Assembly: GCA_036924285.1 (NCBI GenBank)
Contig: JAYKYS010000005.1
Coordinates: 7,068,001-7,132,000 of the forward strand
Direction: 5' to 3'
Origin: Asterella californica
Taxonomy: Eukaryota > Streptophyta > Marchantiopsida > Marchantiales > Aytoniaceae
Length of the DNA stretch: 64,000 bases
Shown: positions 42,647 through 53,255 of the stretch, one piece after another
Position numbering within the stretch: the stretch's first letter is position 1
How the letters are laid out: the number at the start of each line of letters is the position of its first letter
Notes under the pieces: model-generated
Databases searched by the model: none
What the model was told of the DNA's origin: nothing
The model's input: the letters and a program-made list of their open reading frames with translations, nothing else
Program-made: the position numbers and the translations under genes

Positions 42647-43748
42647 CTTCTGGTCCGCCGGATGAAGGTCCTGTGCCTGAAACGACACCAGGAACAACAC
42701 CGCTTCCTATCGCTAACTCTCTACCTATCTCGCAAACTGAGAACTCAACGGTCGCTCTAACCTCCCTAAGCTCTCTAACTACCCGTTGGCCTAGCCTAGC
42801 TACTCGGTTCTTCGCCAAAGTACCCTCTGCGTCTGCAGCTACAAACTCCTCCCTAATCTGGCGAAGAAATCCCAGCTCCTCAGTATCCATCTCGACGGCG
42901 AAGTAGTTCTTCAGCGTTGGCTCGATCCTACTCCGAAGTTGAGCGCTCAGTTCCTCGGCCTTGATGACGCGATGCTTCAAATCCTCGATCTCCTTCGTCA
43001 TCTGTGCGACAATGTCTTGATTCCTGTTTCTATGCCCGCGCATCTCCTCCAACTCCTTCTTCGTTAGGGAAAGAACCTTCTTGTGTTCTCTCTCTCGATC
43101 CAACTTCTGCTGAAGAAGTCCTTCTTTCTCCGAAGTCACATTCTTAAGTTCTTTGGTCTTCGCTTGGGTCTCCTTCTGCGCCATGAGGAGTGCTGCTCGT
43201 AAGTTCTCCTTCTCCTCCTATCAGTTACCTCGACCGAAGTGCATCGTATGCACTAACTCCGCTAAGTTCAGCTTTCGACCGATGACCTCCTCGTATGTTC
43301 CTCGGTTCTCTTCCAATGTGTGCAGCAGTGGCACGACTACCTCTTGGATATACTTCGCCGAAGAAGTAAGTTGCTCTATCTCTCCTATCGTCGATAGAGA
43401 AAGAGTAGTCTTCGGTGTAGTGTCAACGTCCTTCTCCGTCCGAGGAGTGTCCCCTTCTTCGGCTTCCTCAGCTGCCTCTTCCTCAGTTGCTTCTCCATCG
43501 GCACAGACTGTTTTGGTCATCTTCATCTTCTTTCTCGACTTCTGCGCAGACCTCGGTGTTTCTTCCAAAGGTTTCTTCCTTCCACTTCTTTGGACCGGAG
43601 GAGATACCTCGACTACATCTTCATCCTCGGTCGGATTCACCTCTTCGGTTGCCTTCGCTGTTGAAGAGAAGATCGCTCTCCCTGCCTGCATCGTCAGTTC
43701 TTAAGACACCGGACCAGTGATCTTCGGTCCAGTTACAAGGTCACTCAT
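42630..43748 (-). pseudogene. Coiled-coil ORF next to the Athila-like LTR, three nonsense codons
   Basis: A single 373-codon frame from ATG 43748 is interrupted only by TAA (43701-43703) and the adjacent TGA and TAG (43223-43218). The N-terminal half is basic then very acidic (GRKKPLEETPRSAQKSRKKM, EEEAAEEAEEG). The second half is a long heptad-rich coiled coil (about 160-330, EKEGLLQQKL, TKKELEEM, MTKEIEDLKHRV). The frame ends 17 nt inside the LTR. No family recognised. Its place between pol and the 3' LTR would match the extra (env-position) ORF of Athila-type elements, but no envelope features are visible. Confidence 0.5.
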
Positions 43749-44740
43749 AGTTGTCGTCTGCCGGATGTTGTCTGCAAACCTTCACCAATTTTTAGGAGAC
43801 CATCCCCCACCAAGGAAGTAAGAGGAATGCTAATCCCATCTCCTCGAGCTCCTTCTCGTAGCGGCGAAGAGCCGCTCGATTAACTTCTAGTGCTCGGAGC
43901 CTCGGTGCCTTAGATGTCTGCATCCCTCGCATCCCTAGGATCACTGCAACAAGCTTCACCGAAAATGGATTCTTCGTCGCAATCCACTTCCTCGTCCGTA
44001 ACCGAGTTCTTCCTCTCAAATTGGCGAAGTAGAGATACTTCGACGATCAAAAAATGCGGTGCGCTGCGCTCCTGCTATCGCTCTGGGAATAGTAAAACAA
44101 TAAGGTAAATGGATTTGTTACCTGGCTTATATCTCGTGATAGGCTTTTTCGCATGTGCCGAAGTTAGGGTTTTTCTCTTCACGACTGTCATTCTTCGATC
44201 TACTGTAACTTCGTCATTCGGCCTCCGATTGTCTCGCACAACATATCGTTAGAAAGCGCTTCGCCCGAGGAATTCATCTATGAGGAAGTCATCTCTCAAG
44301 TGTCTCCATAGATTCGATATATTCCTCCAGAACTGAGATTCTTCACTAAACTTCTAATTAACACTATTCTACTCATATCTTTTATCTTCTATCATCTATT
44401 CTTCTTATTTACTTTATAACTAATCAATTAATTAACAAAACGAAAAACCAAGGCTTCACATAGTGCAATCTGAAAGTAGGCTTTGGTGTAACATGCACCA
44501 TAGGAGATTTGACTGGCTCTTCCACAAGCAGTTAGTGCTGGATTTTTTTACCTCCTCGTGACTATCCGAATCATCACCGTTGCTCTCTTCTGCATCTGAA
44601 TTCTAGTATGAGATCACTCAATTCTCCTCAGCCTCAAGAGGAACTTGTGCTTCATTCTTGTTTGAGCTCACGTCATTCTCTTGAGCCTGAAGAGGAACAT
44701 GTGTTGTCACCGGTCTAGCTTTGGGACCTGCAACTTTGGA
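43749..44740 (-). other. Probable internal remnant of the same element, then spacer
   Basis: A minus-strand frame at 43792-44040 (RKWIATKNPFSVKLVAVI, ALRRYEKELEEMG) in another register may be a broken upstream part of the element. Further right there is no recognised sequence. A decayed minus-strand frame at about 44521-44740 repeats the phrases VPLQAQEN and VPLEAEEN, interrupted by stops. Confidence 0.3.
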
Positions 44741-45049
44741 TCAAATCTTGAGTCCACCTCTAGGTTGAAGCTCTACAAGCGGTCCATCAGTGTCAAAAAT
44801 CTCAGCATTTAGGTCGCAGTTGACAACCGCTTTCATTTCTGCAGCTTTGATGCTAAATCTAACATCAATCAAGTGTTTCATCGCTCGATTTGCTAGCTCA
44901 AGTCTTGTAGTCTTGGCTGCAAGAGTGGACCTCCATTCAATATAATAACTAGTTGCCTTCTCTGCACTACAAATGGATCTTCGAGCCTTTGGTGATGTAT
45001 TTGTTGTAATGCCTATAGTTGACAAAATTATAGACAAATTAACTAACAA
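44741..45049 (-). CDS. Hypothetical ORF, 102 codons
   Basis: Mixed-composition helical ORF (ATSYYIEWRSTLAAKTTRLE, AEMKAVVNCDLNAEIFDTD) followed in the same direction by decayed frames. No family recognised. It may be an exon of a lost transposon gene between the inverted blocks. Confidence 0.2.
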   Translation of the reverse strand: MLVNLSIILSTIGITTNTSPKARRSICSAEKATSYYIEWRSTLAAKTTRLELANRAMKHLIDVRFSIKAAEMKAVVNCDLNAEIFDTDGPLVELQPRGGLKI

Positions 45050-45599
45050 TGTGCAATTGCAACTACTAGTCTATTAATGATTTCTATCCAGACTTACACG
45101 AGATAGTCGATTCTTCAGTCAGTATCTATGCGCTCGTTGTCACTTTGCGAGAAAATGACCGTTACTTTGCTTACTCGATTTAGCATCTTGTACACATCTA
45201 ACTCTTTCTTTCGGTGACGGAAGACCACGTCTGCATTTGTCTGTCACCATGCGATGAATAGTGCAAAAATGATTCTGGAAGCTTTGCAAACTTTGTCACA
45301 CTACACAACCCTTTGAATCGTTAATCATGCACATGTATTGCATTTGTCTGCCAGTGCGCTCGAATGAAACACGGTTCCAAGTGCACATCTTGCTTGGCAA
45401 TCGGCTTCAGATAAACCATAGAGGAATTTTTTGAGAAATAAGCTGCTGAAATCGAAGGATCCACGATGCTCACGATTCTGTCATTCAACTCTCAACTCGC
45501 TGAAATTGACAAAAACCTTGTAGTCCAGACTATGTCATGCATACAATGAATATGAATATGTCGCAATTCATCCTTAAAGGAGCAGTAACTGAACGAAGG

Positions 45600-46420
45600 T
45601 ATATCTCCATTCAGCGATTAAGATGACGGTTGAATGACAAAGTCTTGCCATCCTCTCGCAGTTCGTGGATCATAGTCCTACCATTGCAGTCGTAGTTCGC
45701 GTGTTGCCGGGGTAGTTTACGGATCTGGATGGTAGTATCCATCCATTCGGGTGTATAAACACTTCGAGGTGAATGACAAGTATCTACTATTTCATTAAAT
45801 AACTCGTTGAATGACGAGTTATTATCATTCAGACAATGAGTTCTGACGATAGGCACTTTGAACTATACACGTGTCCAAGCACCGGCAACATTATCGCTGA
45901 ATGGCGGCCGTAGTTTCACGAGCTGTAGTCATAGTTCGTGTGCTGCAGTAGGTAGTTCACGGAGCTGAATGACTACATTCTCCCCTTCATGTTGTAATGA
46001 CATAATGTTTGATGTCACACTGAATGGTGATATAAACCTATTAAATAGATATCGCTCACGTACACCATACTCATGAGCTGCAGTCGTAGTTTATGAGGTG
46101 CCGTCGTAGTTCACTTCACTTCACTGAATGGCTATATCACTACATTCATGTTGTAATGATATAATGTCTAGTGACATATAGAATGACGATATAAACCTAT
46201 TCAGTAGGTACCGCTCATGTACACCATACTGAATGACAATATATCCTCATTTATGTAGAGTATACTTCGTTATTGAATGACCGTATAGTGTCATTGAGTT
46301 ACACTATTTCTTAGATAGCGTCACTGAACGGCAAGTAGCTACCATTCAGTCATATAAATTGTGACTAAATGGTAGATTAACACCATTCAGTTATATGTTT
46401 TTTCTCGGAAATCTCATTTC
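45600..46420. repeat. Dyad-rich tandem repeat (CTGAATG/CATTCAG)
   Basis: A unit of about 160 bp is present at least twice (about 45965-46125 and 46126-46250: TTCATGTTGTAATGAYATAAT, then ATATAAACCTATT, then TACACCATACT). Throughout, CTGAATG and its complement CATTCAG recur, forming small hairpins such as 46350-46382. No coding sequence. Confidence 0.65.
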
Positions 46421-46735
46421 GAGCATAGTCAATAATGCACAATATACAAGACACTAAGTGAAGGTGAGAATAGAACTCAACATTACAATCACTGCTTGCA
46501 ACAGATATGCTTGCAGTTAAACAATAGTGGATTCATTCGCTGTAACCATAGTGCGGGTCCTCTGAATCATAATCTTCACTCTAGGACCTAACAGAAAAGT
46601 AAATCACATGCTCGCCTTCAGAAAAACTTTGAGGGCTATTCCGTTCTGAACTAGATGACAGACCATGGTCTACTGTATAAGGAGTTGGACTAGGACATGC
46701 TGAAGTAGTGTGAACTAATGACTACCTTCCGTAGT

Positions 46736-47032
46736 TCACTTGTTATGACCTGAAGCGTTACAAATACTACTGATCTGAGCAACTTGAGTAGTTAATGTCC
46801 GCTTGGTGGGAGGCTCAATAGTACCAATACTATCTTGGTAGAGTGGCTGTTCCAGCAAGCATTCCTTGAAGTCTTGGAAGAAGACTTCGTCTATCGGAGC
46901 TAGAGCACTGACTGAAAGAGTGTCATATACAACTATACCACTTCCATTTGGAATTCGGATAATTATACGCTTCCTTCTCTAAATAGCCAGTGGAGGAGGT
47001 CCACATCCAAATGAAAGCTCTAGTTCGTGTAA
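46736..47032 (-). pseudogene. Hypothetical decayed ORF, about 98 codons
   Basis: The minus-strand frame LHELELSFGCGPPPLAI, one TAG, then RRKRIIIRIPNGSG and VVYDTLSVSALAPIDEVFF has protein-like composition. It ends at TGA 46736-46738. It is too short for the ATG-based search and has no ATG of its own. No family recognised. It lies in the same direction as the ORFs at 47.2-48.0 kb and could be a later exon of the same lost gene. Confidence 0.25.
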
Positions 47033-47216
47033 CGAAAAAGCTGGTAGGTAGTTCATATATATGACCATTACACTAGAAGCATACCAAATGTATTAAATCA
47101 GCTCGTCGTGCACTCACCGAATTCCATGTCTTAGCAAATAGCGTGTGAGCACGACCACTTCATCTCTTGGTACTCTAGACGTGTACATTCGTATTTCTGG
47201 TACTATCCGTGTCGAA

Positions 47217-47450
47217 CTATGAAGTTAGTGTTTCTATCGTGTGTCTATATTGATGATTCTGTAGGACTCTAGACAATGCAGTGGTACATTTCGGTCTTCC
47301 TCTCATTTTCACCCAATCTTCTCTATGCAAAAACGAATAACAGTCTACTCCATCCTTCCGTTCACTGAACTTCCTCATCAAATAAACCCATATATCATAA
47401 AGTATCCTGAACGACGAGTTGAATCTAATGTGCTTGAGGTTAGCATTCAT
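47217..47450 (-). CDS. Hypothetical ORF, 77 codons
   Basis: Basic and aromatic composition (SSFRILYDIWVYLMRKFSE, REDWVKMRGRPKCTTALSRV). No family recognised. Possibly an exon of the same minus-strand unit as 47673-47999. Confidence 0.2.
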   Translation of the reverse strand: MNANLKHIRFNSSFRILYDIWVYLMRKFSERKDGVDCYSFLHREDWVKMRGRPKCTTALSRVLQNHQYRHTIETLTS

Positions 47451-47672
47451 GTCAGGTTAGACGTGGTTTTACGATAACAAGCCAAAGGAAAGATATATTT
47501 GACGAAACATTCAAGTGAAGTCGATAAAGTTACGAGGTTGATATACCAGATCTTGATTGCTCCATTCAGATGCAGATGATTGATTTTGGAAGATGGACCT
47601 AAGAAGCAGATTTTCTACATTTCACTTTCAAACTGTACCTGCAAACTCGAACTCGAAATGATCCAAACGACT

Positions 47673-47999
47673 TCACTCTTCGGAAAGCACAACGAGCAGA
47701 AAGGACCAACACCCGACTGTCCAGTCAAAATCAGCAAAACAGTTGAACTCTCCACCAACACGAAGTCTCTCGACAGCCTCGTGAACTTGCTCCAACATCC
47801 TGCCATGAAGATCATGATGGCTAGAGTTAATTTTCTCAATGTGTAGTCTCCATCGTTGGAAGACATTCAACATCGATAGATTTTCAGATGACTTCTCGGG
47901 TGTCATGCTTATTCGCAAGTTCACTATGGAAAAATTCAGCTGATCGGATAAGACTTCAGTTGGATCACTGTCAACAATCTCATTCCTTGTTGTAGCCAT
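47673..47999 (-). CDS. Hypothetical 108-residue ORF downstream of the right inverted block
   Basis: It starts at ATG 47997-47999 (MATTRNEIVDSDPTEVLSDQ), just after the inverted block. It has a helical middle (HIEKINSSHHDLHGRMLEQV) and a hydrophobic end that may be read-through into an intron. It mirrors the left-hand ORF at 41086-41445 in position but not in obvious sequence. No family recognised. Confidence 0.3.
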   Translation of the reverse strand: MATTRNEIVDSDPTEVLSDQLNFSIVNLRISMTPEKSSENLSMLNVFQRWRLHIEKINSSHHDLHGRMLEQVHEAVERLRVGGEFNCFADFDWTVGCWSFLLVVLSEE

Positions 48000-48029
48000 G
48001 TTTGCAAAAAACAGTAGATGGTAACAATT

Positions 48030-48366
48030 CGTGCACTCTCGACTAAACCTCAAAACAGAAAACATCGACTTGCGAGGGCTCGCTCAGACGCACTGCTACT
48101 CTTCCCACGCGCTCGCTCGTTCAGAAATTTTGGTCACTTCAACATCTCTCGTAGTCACGTCACACATCAAATTCTCTCCACATTTGTTCAATCTCTGTCT
48201 GTTCTAACGGTTGTCATGTAGGTGAAGGAGAGCATGGCCGGAGTGCAATAAAGTGAATTCATTGTAATATGACCGGGGTGCGATAAAGTGAATTCACAAA
48301 CTCATGAGTTCTACCAAGTGAAGATACTCTTTGAAGGGTGCGATCAAGTAAATTTCCCGGTGAACA
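48030..48366 (-). repeat. Right copy of the inverted homologous block
   Basis: Reverse-complement counterpart of 40750-41075. It carries a short internal repeat, TTCACTTTATCGCACCCCGG and relatives, about three times. In both copies the block is followed by an ORF in the outward-to-inward direction. Confidence 0.6.
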
Positions 48367-48914
48367 AGCACACATAGGAGCAAAAGAAATGACAGACGAA
48401 CGGACATCCCGTAGAAAAGAGAGCCAGGAAAGCGATTTAATAGAGAGTGTCAAAGTTCAGAAGAAATATTCTTCAATGACTGGAGAGATAACTGATCATA
48501 AAATTGTCACATGTAACTTTGTATAAGCGCGACTCCTTCTAGATCACGCCTGTGATTGAACATCACGATTTCATCATTGATTATTTTTCAGTTTGTACAC
48601 TCAAAATAATTACTCAGAACAATAAAAATGCATTGTAAAAGAAAACGAAAGAAACGAATGAAGAACCATTAAGAAAATGTCCGTGGTATTTTCTTACGAG
48701 TACCTCCAGAGGTGCCAACATGAAACACTGGCCGAAGTCGTAACTCACTCCCGCGACTATCGAATCTTTGAGAGGGTTACTAACTTTGACACCCCCTAAT
48801 AGTGGGGTCATAGGTAAAAGAATACAAAAGCCACATAAAGGATGGATGATATGGCGCCTCTCTTCCATGGCCTCAAGAGGACGCTATGTCGGGTTGGACG
48901 CTCCAGGCCCGAGG
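48367..48914. other. Spacer upstream of the TATA box at 48915
   Basis: No gene recognised. A short inverted pair (GACACCCCC/GGGGTC) lies at about 48789-48812. A stop-free frame starting at 48842 runs through the TATA box and is therefore not believed. Confidence 0.35.
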
Positions 48915-48924
48915 TATATATAAA
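48915..48924 (+). promoter_or_regulatory. TATA box (TATATATAAA)
   Basis: Consensus plant TATA sequence. Transcription would be expected to start near 48950, about 100 bp before the ATG at 49050. It could serve the short ORF there or be a distal promoter of the MATE gene. Confidence 0.45.
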
Positions 48925-49049
48925 GGACACAGAGACGGTCGAAAAGCTGGCGGCGGGAGCTGCTATGGCAATCATAAGCGGCGCAGTGATGAGCGTTGAG
49001 GGCACGCATTCATTCCTTCGATTCATTCCAGCACGGACGAACGAAAGAA

Positions 49050-49184
49050 ATGAGCAGTACGAGGAAAAACTATCAAAGACAGAGAGAAAGAAAGCGGAAG
49101 TGCAAAGACTGGATGGAAGACGAGGAGGAAGAGAATATGAAACAGAAGAAGTTGAGGACGGAGGATGAAGAAGGAGTGGCTCAA
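49050..49184 (+). CDS. Possible first exon of a small basic/acidic protein
   Basis: A 45-codon ORF with a strongly basic start (TRKNYQRQRERKRKCKDW) and an acidic centre runs into a good splice donor CAA|GTATGT. Acceptor-like sites follow at about 49274 and 49774, but no convincing second exon was identified. It could also be an upstream ORF in a long spliced leader of the MATE gene. No family recognised. Confidence 0.3.
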
Positions 49185-51183
49185 GTATGTAAAGGCTCGA
49201 GGTCTTCTACCGCAGGTGCCCTCCCTTTCTTCACCAATAGCGCAGAATAGCTTATTTTGCTCCTCGTCTTGCAGGTGAATATATATTGTTACATTTCTTC
49301 GCTGCTTTTAAGTTATTTTGTCCGTTTCACTGCCTGCCTTTCTCTCTGGCTGACAATTCCCCACTCGGAAAGGAAGTAGCATCAGCCGTGTAATTCAACT
49401 TAGGGCGCTGTCTTCTCGCGAGTACTAAGACGAGTCGGTATTCTTTTCGACAGCTTTTCCGTTGGTGGGCAGGCCACCTTTTGAGTTTTCCAATCTACAG
49501 TCAGAGAACGTTTGTGGGTTTCATGTACGTACTGGAACTGAGGTGCTGCTATCATGTACGTGATTAACTTTCGATTGAGAAATACTTTGCTCCACGTCAT
49601 TCAACTTTTCCGTTCTGTCATTCCGTTCTAATCACTGTCCGTCTACAGTTCCCGTTTGGAACCTGTAGTGCCCTAATCCGTGGTCTCATTGATCTCGCAC
49701 ATGTACACTAGAACTGTAGAAACGAATTCTGATGCCAGGTAGCAACACTTCAATTTAACCTTTTCACATCCGCAGATATACCTCCTCCTCTCCAGATTTA
49801 CCTGAGATGAAATGCAATGAGTCTCCAGAGACTGCGGTTTGTGAAGTAGTGATGGTGGCCCATTCATGTAACCAAAGTCGTGCATATATCTGTTACAGAT
49901 CTGTTAGTGGTCAGGGCAGCGGCTTACGTCAGTTTCTACCGTCATCCCGCCATGTCAGTGGATACCTATTCGTCGGCCACCTTCTCCAAAGCGGGACCCA
50001 CACAGGTATAGCCGAGGCTCTCACTCCCTATCAGAACGGGATCATATATCGTACCGGCGCATGTCTGGTTAGTGGCCTACGCTGACAGCCATAGAGCTAC
50101 GTGTATAGAAGCAGGAGGGCCAGAAGAAAGAGAATGGCTCGAAGCCGAATAGACTGCTTCCATGAAGTTCCATCACTGGAACAAAAATACCACACCGGTA
50201 CACGAGGAGAATCGAGTAACGGCATCCGTCCAAAGCACTTTCAGATACACTGCTGTCTTCACGTCAAACAATGAATGTGCTTTACTCTGTTTTACATACT
50301 TCTAAATAAGGGGAAATTAATTTTTGTTGTCTTTCGAGAGAAGATTTCACAAGGATCAGGCGGCCAGAGTGTGAGGAGAAACATAAACGTGGGGAATTGA
50401 TGAGGTGTGGCAAATTCATTCCAAAGCGGCGGTAGTACAATTACGCCCGTCACACTCCTGCCTGACTTGATTCACCCAACCTCAAGGCTCAAACCAACTG
50501 CTTACGAGCAGAATCTTCTCCTCTCAGCATGGCTGCTGCTCCCCCGGCATTTTGGACTCTCTCAGTCTCTTTCCACTGTGCTCTAATCTGAGTCGATCTG
50601 TATCAGGGGTATATGACACTATCAAGAGTGTAGACTACCGCCGTACTGCGAGTCTACCTCCCGTAGATGCCGCTCTTGATGTCTCGGTCCGTTAGGTTCA
50701 CACTAGTCTCTCCATCTGTTACCGTTCGCCATCTCATCACTGGACTCTGGAGGTTCATAAACCTCCAGTGCCTTACTGTTCTGGGCTTTCCATAGAGGAG
50801 TTGCTGTCGCTGGCATCTACATGTCCTTTCGCTTGGCGGCTTTCGTGCTACCAGACCATGGTTTTAACCCTTCCCTAGATCAGATTTGCATGAACTTTTG
50901 ACATTCGTCTCTGCAGTGTGCCTGACTGATCTGACTACCACCTTCGTACTCGAGCCCCAATGTTTTCGTCCCGTCTTAGCTGCCCTTTTGTACTCTTCAT
51001 ACGCGCAATCACCCTAGTTCCCCTTCCCCATGCTCGTAAGTCTTCGGTTGCCGTTTGTTCCGACTACGAGGGTGGTCGATAGACCGCCTTGCGAACTCTA
51101 ATTACGGTAGTCTTACCTTCCCACAGCAGTAGGGAGTAACATTCCAAGTCCTCCAGCGCACCGACTTCGGATAGCTCGCAAGC
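49185..51183 (+). other. Spacer and probable 5' region of the MATE gene
   Basis: No recognised coding sequence; a 92-codon ORF at 49807-50085 lacks features. Closer to the MATE start there are perfect small hairpins, for example CTGGAGGTT/AACCTCCAG at 50747-50768 with a 4-nt loop, and GTAGACT/AGTCTAC near 50629-50656, in what may be the 5' UTR. Confidence 0.4.
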
Positions 51184-53255
51184 ATGAGTACTGAGCATCG
51201 AAAATTATCACACACAGATGCTCCAGCGTCGAAGAACGATGAAATTGAAGATATCGCTGGCCTCAAAAAATGGCCAACTGTTGTCCAGGTAGTCTATCCC
51301 TGCAACCACGACCCGCCTTGTCCTGGTTCATTCCTTATGTAGAGGCTGTAATTCATTCTAGCTCTGAGGGCGGAGTCATTTCAGGTGCTCCTAAGCCAGC
51401 TCACTCGCGCTTGAATTTCATTTTGAGGAGCCTGGAAGGAGTCTCGAAAACGTAGTATCCGCATTTTGTTACTGACAATTATACCGGAGACCTTGTCAGC
51501 ACCCAGAAGACCGTTTTGTGGAGTCGTGGCAAATATGCTCGGAGTTTATACATGTCTCTTAACTAGGCTGTAACTTCTACACGAATGTGTTTCTTCGAGA
51601 CGGAACATGACAGCGCCGTGTTCCTGTCAGTATGAATACTCCAGCAGTACAGTCGGTCGGCAATTTGTCCTAGCGAAGCTGTACTTATCCACGAACTCGA
51701 TCTCTTGGAGGTCTCTTTCATTTCCGCCTCCTTGTCTTACATTGTCCGTTCTCTTTATTTCCTCGTTGTGCAGCTTTTGGACGAGATCAGGGAGTCGGGA
51801 AAGATCGCGGGACCGGTAGCAACAATGAATTTTGTAGTATATCTGAGGTCCATGGTATCGGTTCTGTGCCTCGGGCGATTAGGAGGTCTGCAGTTAGCTG
51901 GAGGAGCACTGTCCTTGGGCTTTACAAATATAACTGGTTACTCGGTGCTTTTTGGTCTTGCCTCAGGGATGGATCCTGTGTGTGGACAGGCATTCGGGTC
52001 CAAGAATTGGTCACTCATAGGCCTGACTCTTCAGCGTACAATTCTTATTCTTCTTGCAGCTTGCATCCCTATAAGCATGCTGTGGATTAACTTGGAAACG
52101 CTACTGCTGATGGTGGGCCAGGATAGTTCCATCACGAAGGTTGCAGGCACATTCTGCCTCTTCTCCTTGCCAGATTTACTCGCGAACAGTATATTGCAAC
52201 CGCTTAGAGTTTACCTCCGATCACAAGGAATCACAACCCCCATGATGTGGTGCTCAGCTTTGGCTGTGCTGATTCACGTGCCCCTGAATATCGTTCTTGT
52301 CTTCGTGTTGAAAATGGGGGTTCCTGGTGTGGCCATTGCCGCGGTGTTGACGAATTTCAACATGGTGTTCTTTCTGGTGAGTTACATGTGGTTCTCGGGG
52401 GTTTACAAGAGAACTTGGGTTCCTTGGTCATCGGCCTGTCTGCAAGAATGGTGGCCATTGTTAAGCTTGGCGCTTCCGAGCTGCTGCGCGATATGCCTCG
52501 AGTGGTGGTGGTACGAAATTATGACGCTTTTGGCGGGGTATCTACCCCAGCCGCGAGTTGCAGTGGCGACAACAGCAATTCTCATCCAGACCACGTCCCT
52601 CATGTACTGCTTTCCGCTGGCGCTGAGCTCTTCTGTCTCCACGCGCGTCGGGAATGAACTGGGAGCGAACCGTCCGGGAAGGGCTCGAATCGCTATGTTC
52701 GTGACTCTAGCATGTGCTTTTCTGATTGCTTTAATCAACGTTATTTGGACCACCTTATTCCGTCATAAATGGGGCCGGCTTTTCACGGAAGATGAAAGCG
52801 TTCTCTCGTTGACAGCAGCCGCTATGCCGCTTATGGGACTGTGCGAGCTCGGGAATTGCCCACAAACTACAGGTTGCGGAGTGCTGAGGGGCAGCGCGAG
52901 GCCCGCAATTGGAGCTAGAATCAATCTGGGTTCGTTTTACTTCGTGGGAACGCCGGTCGCCGTGGCGATGGCCTTCTGGTTGGGAATCGGCTTCGAAGGT
53001 CTCTGGTACGGCCTCTTGTGCGCGCAGACTGCTTGCGCAATTTCGGTTCTTTTCGTGGTTCTCCGAACAGACTGGGCTTTCGAAGCTCTGCGGGCACGAC
53101 AGCTCACTGGTGGGGCCGAGAATTTCGGAGTTGTAGAGATGTATGAGCCGTCCTCAGGAAAGACCATCCCGGGAGGAGGAATGCCAGACGAAGAGGCAGG
53201 CCTCCTACTGAACGAGGAGAAGGCCACTCAAATTTACCCACAGCAAAGCGTTTAG
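51184..53255 (+). CDS. MATE-family efflux transporter (DTX/ABS3-like clade)
   Basis: Two exons: 51184-51288 and 51774-53255 (528 residues), joined in phase 0 by CCAG|GTAGTC and TGTGCAG|CTT. Exon 1 encodes a short hydrophilic cytosolic N-terminus (MSTEHRKLSHTDAPASK to KKWPTVVQ). Exon 2 starts at LLDEIRESGKIAGPVATM and carries about 12 hydrophobic helices. Family landmarks are GFTNITGYSVLFGLASGMDP, CGQAFGS, LLANSILQPLRVYLRSQG, SSSVSTRVGNELGANRPG and GCGVLRGSARP. The ELGAN and QTTGCGVLRG boxes are typical of plant MATE proteins. MATE carriers export organic cations, xenobiotics, hormones or citrate using H+ or Na+ gradients. The best resemblance, from memory, is to the Arabidopsis DTX48-DTX51/ABS3-like subgroup, placed on endomembranes. 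The substrate cannot be told from sequence. The C-terminal tail is hydrophilic with a di-leucine-like EEAGLLL. Confidence 0.95.

Noticed and set aside
43153..43704. 183-codon plus-strand ORF rich in Ser/Phe
   Set aside because: Antisense shadow of the coiled-coil ORF on the minus strand.
48842..49168. 108-codon ORF MDDMAPLFHGL...
   Set aside because: It runs through the TATA box at 48915; the ORF starting at 49050 with a splice donor fits better.
51705..51773. MATE start at an ATG inside the intron
   Set aside because: Splicing at 51774 removes this part; the exon at 51184-51288 supplies a typical hydrophilic N-terminus in phase.
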